Under the pieces are notes generated by a model. That model saw nothing but the letters and a program-made list of their open reading frames with translations, was not told the origin of the DNA and made no database searches. This document shows, one piece after another, positions 1-12,779 of a stretch of DNA of 64,000 nucleotides. Position numbers and translations under genes: made by a program. Position 1 is the first letter of the stretch. Every line of letters starts with the position of its first letter. Location of the stretch: NCBI GenBank assembly GCA_004352715.1, contig SCFE01000003.1, positions 4,296,388-4,360,387 on the forward strand. Reading direction: 5' to 3'. This DNA comes from Hofstenia miamia (lineage: Eukaryota > Xenacoelomorpha > Acoela).

Positions 1-1362
1 AGCATAATCTACTTAGCAAACAAAAGATATTTGGCACCTCAAAAAATATAATGTATGGTGAAATTTCTAGCAGTATTCTTGTCCTTATTCTTTTTATTGT
101 AAATATCATGCGTATAATTGTGCATTTTTAACCAATGTTGTAGATTAGTTTATTTTTAAGTATCCTGCTTGTTGTATGTATTGACAATTTGTAAATATTG
201 TCTATATGCCTCAAATTTATAAATATGTACAGCAGGTGCGGATAGCAGGTAAATTAATAAAGCTATTGAAGAAAAAAGTGTTTTTGCAGAAGGTGTTAAT
301 TAATTAGATTAGGCAAATAGCAATGAATAGGTTTGCATTGATAATTACTTTATGTGTCGAATTATTTGTGTGTTTTTTCATTATAGATTTTTGTTGTACA
401 TATTTGATTACAAATACAAATATGTGTACATTTTATGAAAATAAAAGGGAAAGATAAATTGCAAACATTTGCACATAATCATAGGAAGTGTAGGACCGAC
501 AGGATCGCAATTTTCGAGGACCGTGTCATACTGAAACAAAGTCGACTTAACCACTTCCAGCTCTGCAGAGTCTAGGCCAATTCACTTGGAACTGAGAGTT
601 CGATCCATTTGTAACTTTGGCTATAGCCTCCCCAATTCATAAATCCTCTGCCGTTGACATTAAATATTAAATCATGTTCCGTTATGAATCAATATTTAAA
701 CCACTGATGAATTAAGTTACAAAATGTACACAAAACACCATCCTACAAAAATTTAAATTTTAATAATTTTCAGAGTAAAGTAAACTTTTAAAATTCACAA
801 AAAAATTATTGTGAATATTTTAGATGTATACTGTAGTGCCACACTCATAGAAATACTGGAACATTTGGGACCAGCTTTTCTCAATATTATTAATAACCTC
901 ATGTGGTCCCACAACATAATTTTTATTTTGGTCAAAATTGGCAAAAATTATAAGTAACATCCCAATTCGGAGTTCATGTTTCTTCAGGGATTTTCTCATA
1001 ACATTGAACTGTTTCATATGAAGAAAGTCTATTAAAAAAATTTGAGCCCTCTAACGGAATATGCTCGATTTGCTACGTCATTTAGTTCCAAACTTGAATG
1101 AAATTTAATATAGTATTTATTCGCCCTCTAGCTGATAAATTCAAATTATGAAATGAACTTACTTTGTAATTGTTATAGTAGTTTATTTTCTGGTGACTAT
1201 AATGTATTGATTACATTACAGCAGGTTTCGAACATTATGAACCTTACTAAATTTATATTTGAAAAAATATGTAGGCTTAGAATTAAATTACTGATTAACA
1301 GTAGCCTATAAAATTAGATGGAAGTCTAATGATTGCACAAAATTCTTTTTCGCAAATCATTA
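1..1362. other. Intergenic, no gene seen
   Basis: AT-rich sequence with stops in all frames. A somewhat GC-richer stretch at about 480-700 has no reading frame or tRNA-like fold that I could support. Nothing else stands out. Confidence 0.5.
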
Positions 1363-1364
1363 TA

Positions 1365-1956
1365 CAGGGTAATTCAAAAAGAATGATCCAATTTCATTAT
1401 ACATTAATTCACATACCAAGCATTTTCAATAAATGAATCATTAATCTTCATTTCACCAGAAACTGCAAGAAGATAGTGCTGACTTCAGTTTTCAACAAGA
1501 TGGAGCCCCTGACCATTGTCCCCTGAAATTTAGAAATTTTTTTAATGAAAAAGTGCCTCAACGATGGATTGGTGGAAAATGTGACAACGATCTTGCTCTT
1601 TGTGCTTGGTCTCTGAGATCACTAAACCTCACTATTTGTGACTTTTTCTTACGGTGCTACTTGAAAGATTGCATTTATGTTCCACCATTACCTATGAACA
1701 TCCATGATCTTAAACAATAAATAGTAGCAACAATTGATTTAGTGGACCGTGATATGCTAATAAACATCTCTGAAGAAATCTCTTATCGTATAAATGTTGC
1801 TTGTGCTGCAGGTGGTTGTCAAATGGAACACTTTTAAAACAGTTAATATTGCTTAATTGTGAGTGGAATAAATTGTTACTTAACTATGTTTTCTATTGTT
1901 TTCCTTTAGTAATTTATTATTGAATGGAATCAGGTCATTCTTTTTAAATTGCACTG
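1365..1956 (+). mobile_element. Deleted Tc1/mariner-superfamily element, DUF4817-type transposase remnant
   Basis: Bounded by inverted repeats: left CAGGGTAATTCAAAAAGAAT and right (reverse complement) CAGTGCAATTTAAAAAGAAT, similar over about 34 bp, each next to a TA (1363-1364 and 1957-1958) as expected for TA target duplication. Inside, one frame (about 1490-1837) reads the C-terminal half of a transposase: FQQDGAP around the second catalytic Asp, then QRWIGG, then LTICDFFL in place of the usual LTPLDFFL, then YVPPLP. An in-frame TAA at 1718-1720 breaks it, and it ends MEHF-stop at 1835. The N-terminal half is missing, so this is a non-autonomous relic. Family assignment rests on remembered motifs of the arthropod-type transposases with a DUF4817 helix-turn-helix. 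Confidence 0.8.
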
Positions 1957-1958
1957 TA

Positions 1959-4900
1959 TAGAAATAAAAAATAAATGTAAAAATTCTTGTGTGTCCTTGC
2001 CCGGCCGCAAGTCGTGCTGCAAAGCACAACTCCAATATCTTTAGCCTCCATTCAAGTCTTTCAGAAGTAATTTTTTATCTATTTATAATTTAAAATATTC
2101 ATTACAAATGTATTTGTTGATTTTTGAAGTTTCAATTCTTCAAAATATCTGGAACATTGTGACATGGTTTTTTACACGTTCTGATTAGAGCTGTTCAGTT
2201 ACAGGCATTTCGTTACTTTAATTAATCGTTTCTTTTTATTGATAATCGTAACAAACGAATTATTCAAATTAAAAAATTTTCAAAAGAATAAAGACTTTTC
2301 AGTGAGATAAAATCTAAGTATTGAATGAACAAAAACTAAATAAACTAATTGGATTAAATTAAAAGTGATGATGAACTTGCTGCAAGCAGCGTATGCTGCA
2401 ATTAGTAACAGATGCTTCAGACAGTATAGACTGATATTGATATCTGAAGATCTTATCCATTTTCCGTTTCAACCTCAGCCCCCTATACTTGTAGAATTTG
2501 TAACCGGTAACTGCAGCTAACCACATAGCCCTAGTTCTGATGAGAATTTTATCCCAATTTAGTGCAAAGGGATTTTGTATTATTTTTCCCACATAATTCT
2601 CAAGGGAAATTTTATTCCCACCTGCGTCATATAGAATTTCCATTCCTATGGACAACTCTGCCAAAACTTACTTCAAAAATATTTTGATTGCTTTTTCATT
2701 CCTAAAAATTTTAATGCTAAATACAAAGCAATAACCCAGTCAAAATATTTGCAATTGAAACAACTATAACTCTTTTGAAAATGCGTAATACAAAATCTTA
2801 AAAGCTTTCAGAACATTCTCTTTAAAAATGCAAGTATAAGTGAGCAATAAAACTTCCAATTCTAGAGTGTGGGCTACCGTGCTGTTCCGGTCTCGTTTGC
2901 GGTACGAATCCCATCGGTATTATATCGGTTTGAAAAATATATTACTGTTAACGGCATGGTATGGGACTGATATTAATTTAAAATTTTGTAGCGATGCTTT
3001 TGTTTTTGAAAACTTTCAACGGTATAGTCACGGACAGGATCGGGACAAAATTTTTGTGGTACCACAGAGCTCTGTCCAATTCGCGATAATATTTTTAAGT
3101 TAAGCAAACTTAAAAATCCTAATCCAACCATAGTAATGATTTTGTAACCAGGGTTTTGATACTAGTACACAAAATTTGCAGAACTAAATAGTACCCATTA
3201 ACCTGATCAAATTTTTAGATCGCAGGGAAGAAAAAACAAGTTTATAAACTTTCTAATAATTCAAATAGCTGCTTACAAAATTTCCTAGTTGTGTCATAAA
3301 CATTGTTGTTTCAGAGAAATTGATGGCTAGTAATAGGGGAAAGCATATCTAAAAATTGATCACTCATTCGGACCTGTGCTGAACTCGGTCCACTTAATAA
3401 ATTGGGCTTGCGATCTGTTTGGGCTAATTTTGAATAACTTTTAATATAATTGTAATGTATAATGTATAAAAAATATCATATGAGAAACCCATTGTATATT
3501 CAAAAAACCCATGCATTCATTATTTCATTATTTGTAGTGTTTCCTGAGAATAAATATGGCATTTTAATTTCAGAAAATTATTCAAATATTTCGTTGAACT
3601 ACATCTGCAATAAAAAATCGTCAAATGATTCTCATTCTGCATATCAATTACATGAAAAAATGTTTATGAAATACTAAAAATATTATTCAAAAATGTGTCT
3701 TTCAACGAATACCTATGTTAAGCTTTGGGAATAGCATGCTAAATTTGAATTTTCAAAGTAATGCTAATTCGTCGGGTTTTGGGTCGGGACTGACCTCAAA
3801 ATATCGCCCTAATTCCATTTCTGATAAACCCTTATGTGTTAGTTAATAAAGCCGGTCTTTGTGATATTATTCCAAAACTATTAATGATATCAATATGAAT
3901 TTTTGTCGGCTTGTAAAACTTTGTAAACGCAAGCGCATACACTCATCCTTAAATCTAAAGAACATATAAAATATTTTTAATTTACCAAAATATATTTGCG
4001 ATTTTATATTTTTTGTGTCTCTACCATTTGAAAACCAAAGGCCAAAAAAACAAAACCCATAACAATGTTTACTGTAGAATGCTGGACTTGTGGTAGCAGC
4101 ACGTGTGCCACTCAGCAAGCATTCTATTTTTATAAGTAATAAAGAACCCATGAAATTACTAATTGATTAGGTACTTCTATCTATTGAGAAAACAAGAGCA
4201 TGTTCATTCCATGGGTTACAACAATAGATATTCCGAGGACAAGTTAATCCAAACTTCTTCTTGCAAAACCATGGCTTCCGGCTGAAGCGATGAATCATTT
4301 CCAATACCTAATTCTCAACTCATTTTAGATAAGAGAAAATACAACAATTATAGCTACATGCAACTGCCCTTCCTAACCATACTCATCTTTATAACTGTCC
4401 TACTATCACCCAGACTAAGGAGTTTAACCATCAACAATTTAAGGCATCCGGTTATCTTTCCTGTCGCCCGAAGTGATACCCTAATTTAATTTTGACTGCA
4501 TAACCCTAATCGTACACTGCCGCAAAGTAAAATATAACCATTGTTTAACAGGCATAAAGAGTTAAATAAAACCCAATTTATTAGCAAAAATTACAACTAA
4601 AAGAATATATTTTGATATATTTATGATATGCATGCGAGTGTTATTGTGCAATTTCATCAACAAAAAATCAAATGCATACAATATTAATGTGATATATCAT
4701 TTGATTTTGATAACTTCGAAAATTTCGATATTAAGAAGAACATTGTTTACTAAAAAGAATATCCTCCCCAGTTTTAATAACAAAGCAAATCTATTTGAAA
4801 TAGCAGATGTGATAAAACTCTGGAAGAGGAGAGCACAACATTAGGCACCTTTTCTAGCGAGCCTAGCAATGAAGCCAGTAGACCGCAGGTTTAAATACGG

Positions 4901-5727
4901 TGGCATATCATTTTTTGTGCATATAAACTTAAAGGGAACTATGAAAAAAATATATACTTGTATATCAACAACTTTTAACAGTTGAGTATTATCGCTTGTG
5001 TTTTCACTTGTTATGTTAATACAAGAAATAATTTTTAAGTCTAACATAATTATAATAAATGTCTTAATTATAATTCATGGCTACCAAAATTTTGAGTACA
5101 CAGTTATGGAATATAAACAAGCATAATTGGTATAATTTTCAATGTTGCATTAGTTTGAAATTGCATATCATCTATGTCAATGAAATTTGTAGGCACTCTA
5201 TTTAACTTTATAAACTGTAATGTATACTGTGAAACCAGTTTGATGAATTGTTGTTTTAACTAACTAAACCTGATGAAAGTTGAATACTTTGCATAAGTGT
5301 CATAGTGTAATTGGCCAATACATTTAATAAATTCTTAAAAATTGACTTAGCACAAAATTTGGAAATTTTGGCAAATATTTGCCCATTTGGGAAACTTTGG
5401 TAAATATTTGTCAAATTCATATAAAGTTTGCATATTATATGGAAAACTTGCCAAATATATGGCAAATAATTACCAGGACAGTGACTTTAGTCTAAAATGC
5501 AAATAGATGCTCTTTGCTTAACTAATTTTTTTGAGCATGTTTGATTTCGATTTTGCTATATTTAAAAAACTCCACAAGTCATGCTGTAGTTTAATGGCAG
5601 GCCGAGACTATTCTTAGATAAATAATAGCATTGTTCAGAATGTGTGTTTAATACAGATAAGTAATAACAATTTTTAAAGATTGCCAAGTAAGACTGCCAA
5701 TCAAAATTCAAAATGACAACTTGCTTT
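1959..5727. other. Intergenic, no gene seen
   Basis: No coherent reading frame with recognisable features. A more GC-rich patch at about 2860-3090 may be an old repeat. Around 5340-5480 words like TTTGGCAAATATTT recur in both orientations, giving a loosely palindromic AT-rich patch. Confidence 0.45.
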
Positions 5728-6444
5728 ATTTTGATGGCATTTCAAATATAACTGATAGAGCACGATTGTGTTGACATCTTGTACTAGATGTAAGCTGAGG
5801 TCGAAATGCATAACTATTAAAGTGTATCACTGTACTCTTACTGCTAAAAACTTAATTTTAAAAAAATGTCTGATTACTTTTTCATTGCCATTCAAGCATT
5901 CAATACATTCACAATGCATTTCGAATGAAATTGTAAGCTATTTATTGAATATGTTGGGTTATTAATATTTTGATGGCATTTCAAATATAACTGATAGAGC
6001 ACGATTGTGTTGACATCTTGTACTAGATGTAAGCTGAGGTCGAAATGCATAACTATTAAAGTGTATCACTGTACTCTTACTGCTAAAAACTTAATTTTAA
6101 AAAAATGTCTGATTACTTTTTCATTGCCATTCAAGCATTCAATACATTCACAATGCATTTCGAATGAAATTGTAAGCTATTTATTGAATATGTTGGGTTA
6201 TTAATATTTTGATGGCATTTCAAATATAACTGATAGAGCACGATTGTGTTGACATCTTGTACTAGATGTAAGCTGAGGTCGAAATGCATAACTATTAAAG
6301 TGTATCACTGTACTCTTACTGCTAAAAACTTAATTTTAAAAAAATGTCTGATTACTTTTTCATTGCCATTCAAGCATTCAATACATTCACAATGCATTTC
6401 GAATGAAATTGTAAGCTATTTATTGAATATGTTGGGTTATTAAT
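5728..6444. repeat. Perfect 239-bp tandem triplication
   Basis: Three head-to-tail copies begin at 5728, 5967 and 6206, each starting ATTTTGATGGCATTTC, and appear identical base for base. A few bases of a fourth copy follow. Each unit contains the same 65-codon open frame, which looks accidental: it has no signal peptide or recognised motif. The lack of any divergence means a very recent amplification or an assembly collapse/expansion. Confidence 0.95.
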
Positions 6445-7470
6445 ATTTTGATGACCGTTTACTATAAAAAGTTACATAAGCAAACCATTGTTAGCCTTTA
6501 GCCAACTTAGAGGATACCCTTATTCCAAGTTGTCTTTATTAATAAATTACCATGTTCATTCATTTGTGGTTAAAATAACATTGCAAACTATTGTCTACCA
6601 GTCTACTAGTTAATATTACTGGTAAAGTAGTTTTTTGACAATTCTTGCAAAAGTGGTGTAACCACTTTCAACTATTTAGTTAATTTTCCTGGAAATGAAA
6701 AAAAATTTTGCCCACCAAATTGGTTTTTTCATAATCGATGAAAATAAATTGTGTTTTATGTGCCTGTAAAAGCCCCTCAATTTGTTAATTTAGAAAAGAA
6801 TGCAATGCAAAACGTTGGAAGCTTTGAAGAACCATCAGTATTTCCAAGCGATTGGTTGATTATGCAATAAACAAGAAAATGTAGGATGTCCAGGAACACG
6901 TAATAATTCATTTATCTTTGCAGCCGCAAGCGGAAGACACGGGTCTTGTCCCATTAACCAGAAGAAGAAATCAAGAAATGTGTGATGTCATTGCGAAAAA
7001 ATGGCTACTATTGATGACAAATGTGAATGGCTTGTTTTCATGTTAATAGACGTTGTTTCTTTTGACTTGTTGTAATTTGCTTAATATTTATAACAGAAAA
7101 TATTAAAAATAACAATACATGTATCACTAAAATTAGCAGCTTTCAATTTGTGGGACATATATTACACTTTTGGTTGGTTAAGTATATTTTTTCTCATCGT
7201 CACATTAATGCTGATCAAGAAATAAGCAAATGCTATTTAATTAATTCATCTGAATAAACTTGAAATATGATTTCGAATTGAATCTTACTTTGCCAAAAAT
7301 ATTAATCAAGAATTTATTAACAAATTGCTATTGGTTGTGTGATTTAGAATTGATACTTCACATTACAACAAGTTTTCATTCAAGTCTTGATGTCTACTTA
7401 AACATCAAAATCTGATAGCGCTTTGTCTTACTTTACTGATAAGAGAAAACTTTACGTTTCTTCAGAGAAG
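6445..7470. other. Upstream region of the transporter gene
   Basis: No coding feature. It should hold the promoter and 5' untranslated region of the gene starting at 7471. A pyrimidine-rich acceptor-like sequence (TTTCTTCAG) ends at about 7465, six bases before the start codon, so a 5' UTR intron is possible. Confidence 0.4.
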
Positions 7471-8706
7471 ATGGGTTGCAAAAAACTTTGGGCGATAGTT
7501 GTTGGCATTTTGCTTTACGGAGCAGAAGTTACGTATATTACTGCTTTAATTGCTATATTTCCCTTAGCAGCAAGGAAGAGGGACATTTCTGAATTTTGGA
7601 TTGGGGTAATTATTGCAAGTGTTTACTATTCTTCATTTGCATTTAGCTTAATATGGCCTCTAATAATCAGACCACATCATCTCAACAACGCATATAAGTG
7701 TGCTTCGATATCATTGGGAATTACATTCATTCTATTTAGCTTTAATTTTTTCATTGAAAATAAGATTCTGTTCATCACATTATGCATTGCGGAAAGATTG
7801 TGGAGCGGGACATCAGTCTCTTTATTGTATATCACTGCCATACCGGTGCTAACACAGATTTATCCTGAAAAATCTGGAATGATAATATCTGCTATGCAAG
7901 GATTCATATTTGTAGCAGCTTCCATTGGCCCGGCTGTGGCCAACCTTCTGTACAATATTGGTGGCCACTATCTGCCTCTTCTTTCACTAGGCATTTTGCA
8001 AATATTGCTGGCTTTCTTGGCAATGGTTCTAACACCAAGCTATTGTCCTGACCAAATCGATACAAAAAAGCCCAACAAAATTTCTCGATTAGATTTTTAT
8101 AAACTAATTTCAAAGCCTTCTGTTATTTTGCTGACGTTCCCAGAATTAATCATTAGTCTCATCAGTGGAATGAATTGTGCTACACTATCAATATATATCA
8201 AAGACTCATTCATGTTAGATGAATCAAATAATTACATTATTTATGTATCCTATGGACTTGCATTTACATTGGTTGCACCATTAGTAGGCTTCGTTGTTGA
8301 CAAAGGCTACGCAACGTGCATTATGGTAAAATCAATTATTACATTTCCAATTGTTCTTTTAGTATTCATTTACTGTAAGAGCTTAGTTGTCTTCATTATT
8401 GCTTATTGTTGGCAGGCAGTGACAAGTGGTATTATTTCAAACGTGTCAATACTATATTTTGTAAAACAAGCAGAAAAATGGGAACTCAGCAATACTAAAA
8501 TGTTGGCTGCCACTTTGTTTGCTGCCATACGCGCTTCGTTTAGAGGAGTGGGTGCCACTCTGTTTGGTGGAATTTTTCAAGAGTTGTTTCTGATACAAAC
8601 AACATGGTGGTTGGCTTTTCTCATAGCAACAGCAGCTTCACTAATTACTCTTTTTGAGATGTTTAAACAGGGTTATTATCGGAAGATTTTCTATGAAAAA
8701 GACTAG
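7471..8706 (+). CDS. MFS transporter, possibly SLC18B1-like, single exon
   Basis: Encodes about 411 residues of a polytopic membrane protein with around 12 hydrophobic segments: roughly residues 7-34, 42-66, 76-96, 100-125, 134-160 and 166-190, then a polar central loop (about 190-220, with KKPNK), then six more to about residue 398. This 6+6 layout and length match the major facilitator superfamily. The fifth segment has SIGPAVANLLYNIGG, like the antiporter motif C (GPxxGG), and the N-terminal pattern resembles vesicular amine transporter relatives (SLC18B1). Substrate is unknown; proton-coupled export is an inference. I chose ATG 7471 because the open frame upstream lacks ATG and a TAA lies at 7399. 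The coding region is uninterrupted, unusual for an animal transporter. A mariner remnant begins 45 bp after the stop. Confidence 0.85.
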   Translation: MGCKKLWAIVVGILLYGAEVTYITALIAIFPLAARKRDISEFWIGVIIASVYYSSFAFSLIWPLIIRPHHLNNAYKCASISLGITFILFSFNFFIENKILFITLCIAERLWSGTSVSLLYITAIPVLTQIYPEKSGMIISAMQGFIFVAASIGPAVANLLYNIGGHYLPLLSLGILQILLAFLAMVLTPSYCPDQIDTKKPNKISRLDFYKLISKPSVILLTFPELIISLISGMNCATLSIYIKDSFMLDESNNYIIYVSYGLAFTLVAPLVGFVVDKGYATCIMVKSIITFPIVLLVFIYCKSLVVFIIAYCWQAVTSGIISNVSILYFVKQAEKWELSNTKMLAATLFAAIRASFRGVGATLFGGIFQELFLIQTTWWLAFLIATAASLITLFEMFKQGYYRKIFYEKD

Positions 8707-8750
8707 TAATATTAATACATTATATTATATATTTTCTAATTATATTTATA

Positions 8751-9274
8751 AGGTTGTTCTATACGTTCTGTTACAGCTGCAAAAAATCTAATTTTCATCA
8801 GTCATTTATTAGAGTAAATTTTATTACATGTATTAAAAAACTAAGTATTCATGGATCATTTCCTACTACTTTGCGAATCGATCTACAAGCATCCGAATTT
8901 GATCAAAGTACCACTCAGAACTCATTCCACACTTTTTCAACTTCATTGAACGACTCGAACCGACGGCTTTTCAAAAAGTGCTGCATTGATCGGAAAAGCC
9001 GTAGTCAGATGGCACAACATCTGGGCTAAGTGGCGGGTGCAGTAAAATCTCTATCATCGAAATCCTCAAACTTCTCCATAATCCTTGTGGCAGTGAGTGA
9101 CTTGCTGTTGTCCTGCTAAAACAAAAAGCGTTTTTGGCACACCAAATTGGGATATATCTCAACGAATTGCTGGTAGTAAAGTTCAGCATTTATGGCACGA
9201 CCATTTGGAAAAAATTTAAAGTGAAATTACACCAAGCAATTTTTGGCAAGTGTAACAGAACTTTTGGGACAACC
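8751..9274 (-). mobile_element. Internally deleted mariner element
   Basis: Terminal inverted repeats of about 28 bp: left AGGTTGTTCTATACGTTCTG, right (reverse complement) AGGTTGTCCCAAAAGTTCTG, flanked by TA at 8749-8750 and 9275-9276. On the minus strand a broken frame (about 9189-8880) reads HPPLSPDVVPSDYGF, the conserved mariner sequence HPPYSPDLAPSDY just before the third catalytic Asp of the DD34D triad. At 524 bp it is less than half the usual 1.3 kb, and stops and frame changes make it inactive. Confidence 0.85.
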
Positions 9275-9396
9275 TAATATAATTACTATACTATTTGATT
9301 ACTGCTTAAACGCAGTATTTCCCGCGTCCAAATGTATTGAACATTTGCAACACTGCTTCACAATATCTGATAAATTATATTTAGTTAATACACTAT

Positions 9397-10331
9397 AACC
9401 CTGATTTAGCGCCACCTTTTCTACAAGGATCATATTTGGCGTTAAGCGGGGTGGCTGATAAATCGGGGTTGAGTTATTTATAGCTGTAAATGTTAAACTA
9501 TTATAAGTATCAATGTAAATTATTGTAACATGCAGTAAAAATTTAAGAAAAAAGAAAACAAATGTATTATCCTAACCTTAAACTGCCCAGGAAATTTTTC
9601 ATGTTTCTTGAAAAAATGCTTATAACTTTAAAAAAATACACTTTAGTGCAAATTTTGAAAATTACATTCAATCATCATCCCCAATAAATGCGTTCATAGC
9701 TTCATATATAATACGCTTGACAAAACTGTTTTTGAAAATGTAGATAAACGGCTTGTCTACACCAGTCTTCTTAATGTTTAAGAATCAGTTATTTTGGAAT
9801 GCTTTTTGAAGCAAATTCAGAAATAAATATTTCCGAAACATTGTTCCGAAATGGATCACATTGGCAAATAAATGTAACATCATATAGTTACTAAGACATG
9901 TTTGATTGTTTATGATAGCGCTANCTCAAATTAAGCATAAAAACAAATTTTTAGGCGATTCTAAAAGCATTGCAAGTTGTCTAAATAGTGAATTTTTGAC
10001 GTTTGGAGAGTATTTAGGGCCAATCTTACCATATACAGATAGTATTCATCAGCNTTAAGAATCAGTTATTTTGGAATGCTTTTTGAAGCAAATTCAGAAA
10101 TAAATATTTCCGAAACATTGTTCCGAAATGGATCACATTGGCAAATAAATGTAACATCATATAGTTACTAAGACATGTTTGATTGTTTATGATAGCGCTA
10201 CATCGGAGTTTATCTGTCATTGTGCTAGGCTAAAATCATGGCCGATGTCACTACACGAGGTGACGTAATTTTTTACTAGTAATCTCATAGTGCAGCCCAA
10301 TTTAGGCGGTAAATCAGTCGAGATTGTACTG
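9397..10331. mobile_element. Possible pogo/Tigger-like non-autonomous element
   Basis: Left end (TATAACCCTGATTTAGCGCC) and the reverse complement of the right end (ATCTCGACTGATTTACCGCC) share CTGATTTANCGCC in inverted orientation, and TA dinucleotides lie outside. No transposase frame remains. The inside is disturbed by the 146-bp duplication and single Ns described separately. The family name is a guess. Confidence 0.4.
9778..10200. repeat. Identical 146-bp direct repeat abutting single Ns
   Basis: Bases 9778-9923 and 10055-10200 are identical. The first copy ends exactly at an N (9924) and the second begins immediately after another N (10054), with a 129-base segment between. This is what is expected when overlapping contig ends are joined without merging, so the duplication is probably not genomic. 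Confidence 0.9.

Positions 10332-10375
<44 letters not shown>
10332..10375. repeat. (TA)n microsatellite
   Basis: Nearly pure alternating TA run of about 44 bp with one C interruption near the start. Confidence 0.95.
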
Positions 10376-10376
<1 letters not shown>

Positions 10377-10835
10377 TAGAAATTTCTGGTGAGGGTCCTA
10401 AAATTTTTTGTGTAAAATTTTTATATGACACTCAAGAAAAGATCAATTTCTGACACATGATTGTTTATTGTAAGCACTATAAAAGTGATATTCATGAAAG
10501 TTAAAATTTGAAAGTCATTAAATATATTTTTAGTGATACATAGGCAAATTTATTTGAAAATCGTCTATGCTAGAAATTATTTATTAGTAAATATGGATAT
10601 TTATATTCATTTCTAAGGATCGCATTTCAATCTAAGAATTATATAAAACAATAATTTAATATAATTAATAATGAATAAAATTCTCTTAAATGGTGTCAAA
10701 AATTTGTTTATGCGTATTGCTATTAAGTATCATTCTCTATGGAACGCATAAAATTTTTGGAGCCATTGTAATGTTGAAAACTTATCTTGATTGTGAACCA
10801 TGTAGGCGCGTAGAACTTTGCTACACATAAAGTAG

Positions 10836-10880
<45 letters not shown>
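10836..10880. repeat. (AAT)n microsatellite
   Basis: About 15 repeats of ATA/AAT. It accounts for the tyrosine- or isoleucine-run open frames on the other strand, which are not genes. Confidence 0.95.
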
Positions 10881-10882
<2 letters not shown>

Positions 10883-11093
10883 TGGTTTATTACCATAATA
10901 ATGGCATACAAAAATTTGAATTATAAACACAAGTCGAGCAAAAACAAATGAAAAACTTAGAACAATGATAGTTTCCATAAATTTAAGGTTGAGATGTATT
11001 AATGTTAGCTGATGTTTGAAGAAAATTAACCAAACGACACATACGATTAAAATATAATAATTTTATCTTTCGTTTTCTTAAATTGAAATATAA

Positions 11094-12340
11094 TTAAATC
11101 TTGAGAACGTGAAATGAAGTTGAAAATATATTTGTGTCATATTTGTCATTTAATAATTTATTCATAAATAACAAATCATTTACTTGGAGTTGTAGAGAAA
11201 TTTTCAACTTTAAACGACGAGTTTTATATGAAATGCCAGTACACATTGATTGAAAACGATCGAGCTTAAGCCCATCTCTTAAATTAGCATACCATGTGGT
11301 TAAAATAGAACAATTCATTTATATAACATTAATTTACAATTTGTTGAGGTGCTAAATGGAAGAGATCTTCTGATAAAAGAAAATGCCTTACAAGATTTGG
11401 AGATTTTTTTATCAATATGGTGAGACCATGACAATTTAGATGTAAGATAGACACCAAGATCACGAACCTCATTTGTAGGACAAAGCATTTTTCCACTGAA
11501 CAATAAATTACACTTATCTATCATAAATGGTATTAGAACGGATTTTTCTGAATTATAAGAAATGTTGTTATTCAAAGCCCAGTCTTTGATAAATGATAAA
11601 TCATCGAGTTAAATAATTTAAAATCATCAGCAAATAAACATAAAAATGAACTTTTGCATACAGATGGAAGGTCATTTATAAAGCAAAGAAATAAAAGTAG
11701 TTTTAAGCAAGATCCTTGAGGAATTCCACTCGGCAGCAAGAAATGCATTTTATATAACATCACCTATGATGACACCTTGAGATCTTCGTGATAAATATGA
11801 TGTAATTAATACTAATAAATTGTTAGAAATATTAAATATATTTTTAAAGTTATGAATTAATGACTGATACTTTATCAAATGCCTTGCTAAAGTCAAGATA
11901 AAAAGGAAAGCAAAGGAACGTTTATATCATGATAATGATAAACTTCATTTAAGTAATTCAAAAGTTGTAGAACAGGTGATTGTTTCTCTATAAATCCATA
12001 TTGATACTGATGCTTTGATAGTAAAGGGTGCACTGCAGTAAAAAAACTCTTTAAATATTTTTTTTCAAAAAGCAACGAAAGTTTTGGTAAAATTGAGATT
12101 GGTATATAATCATATAAGTTAATTTTGTTGCCTGATTTAAGCAAAGGATTATTTTTTGGGTTTTCCAGATCATTGCAAATAATGCAAGCTTCCATAAAGA
12201 TTTGAAAAGTTGAAAAACATGAAAAGATATTTCTTTACCATAATCCCTCAAAATTGAGCTAGGTAAGCAATTTAAGCCACATCCTGTGAAGTGCAGCTAC
12301 TAAGGAGACACAAAATGTCGTCTTCCGCAAAAGACACATC
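11094..12340 (-). pseudogene. LINE reverse-transcriptase remnant (jockey/CR1-like)
   Basis: Read on the minus strand, several overlapping frames give reverse-transcriptase motifs in the right order. FAEDDILCLL, a usual linker before RT, is near 12320. YDYIPISILPKLSLLFEK (about 12120-12060) and LLSKHQYQYGFIEKQSP follow, then SGIPQGSCLKLLLFLCFIND (about 11735) and LFADDFKLF (about 11625), the catalytic F/YADD box. The thumb sequence VRDLGVYLTSKLSWSHHIDK lies near 11460. At least four frame breaks separate these, so it is dead. No 3' poly(A) tail or target duplication was identified. Family level (jockey, CR1 or L2) cannot be fixed by eye. Confidence 0.88.
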
Positions 12341-12779
12341 ATCACATTGAATAATTTGAACATCATCATTTGGGGCTAGATCAGATTCATGTTGATATAC
12401 TGAAGCAAAATAACGATTAAGTATAGAACTTATTGCTAATCTATTACTTGCAACATCAGAATTTCAATACATTCGTAAAAAAAGAGGATTTTAGCAAACG
12501 GAAAAGCTTGTAGCAGTTATTAATTCTGTCTTTATTGCCAAATTTTTAGCAAATAATGTCGCATCAAGTTCGATAGATTTATTAATTATTAATAACTTGG
12601 TTTGGAACTTTTGATACACACCGGCAAATTCGACTAGCAAATGTTATCCATCTGGAATGCACCATCATCTCTATCTTCTGAAACTCTAAATCGTTTCCAA
12701 TGTGTTCCTATTTGAAAGGCTTTTCCAATTTTGTATAGAGATATTTTTGATTATCCAAGATATCAATGTAAGGCATAAT

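Noticed and set aside
3867-4151. 94-codon minus-strand frame
   Set aside because: Hydrophobic start but atypical composition, no family, no supporting signals; likely chance.
4841-5047. Possible tRNA-like or SINE head near 4855-4905
   Set aside because: A box-B-like GCAGGTTTAAATAC is present, but no matching box A or cloverleaf could be drawn.
5768-6443. Three identical 65-codon frames
   Set aside because: They come from the tandem DNA triplication; no signal peptide, motif or codon bias suggests a gene family.
10723-10978. Frames with long Ile or Tyr runs
   Set aside because: They are translations of the (AAT)n microsatellite.
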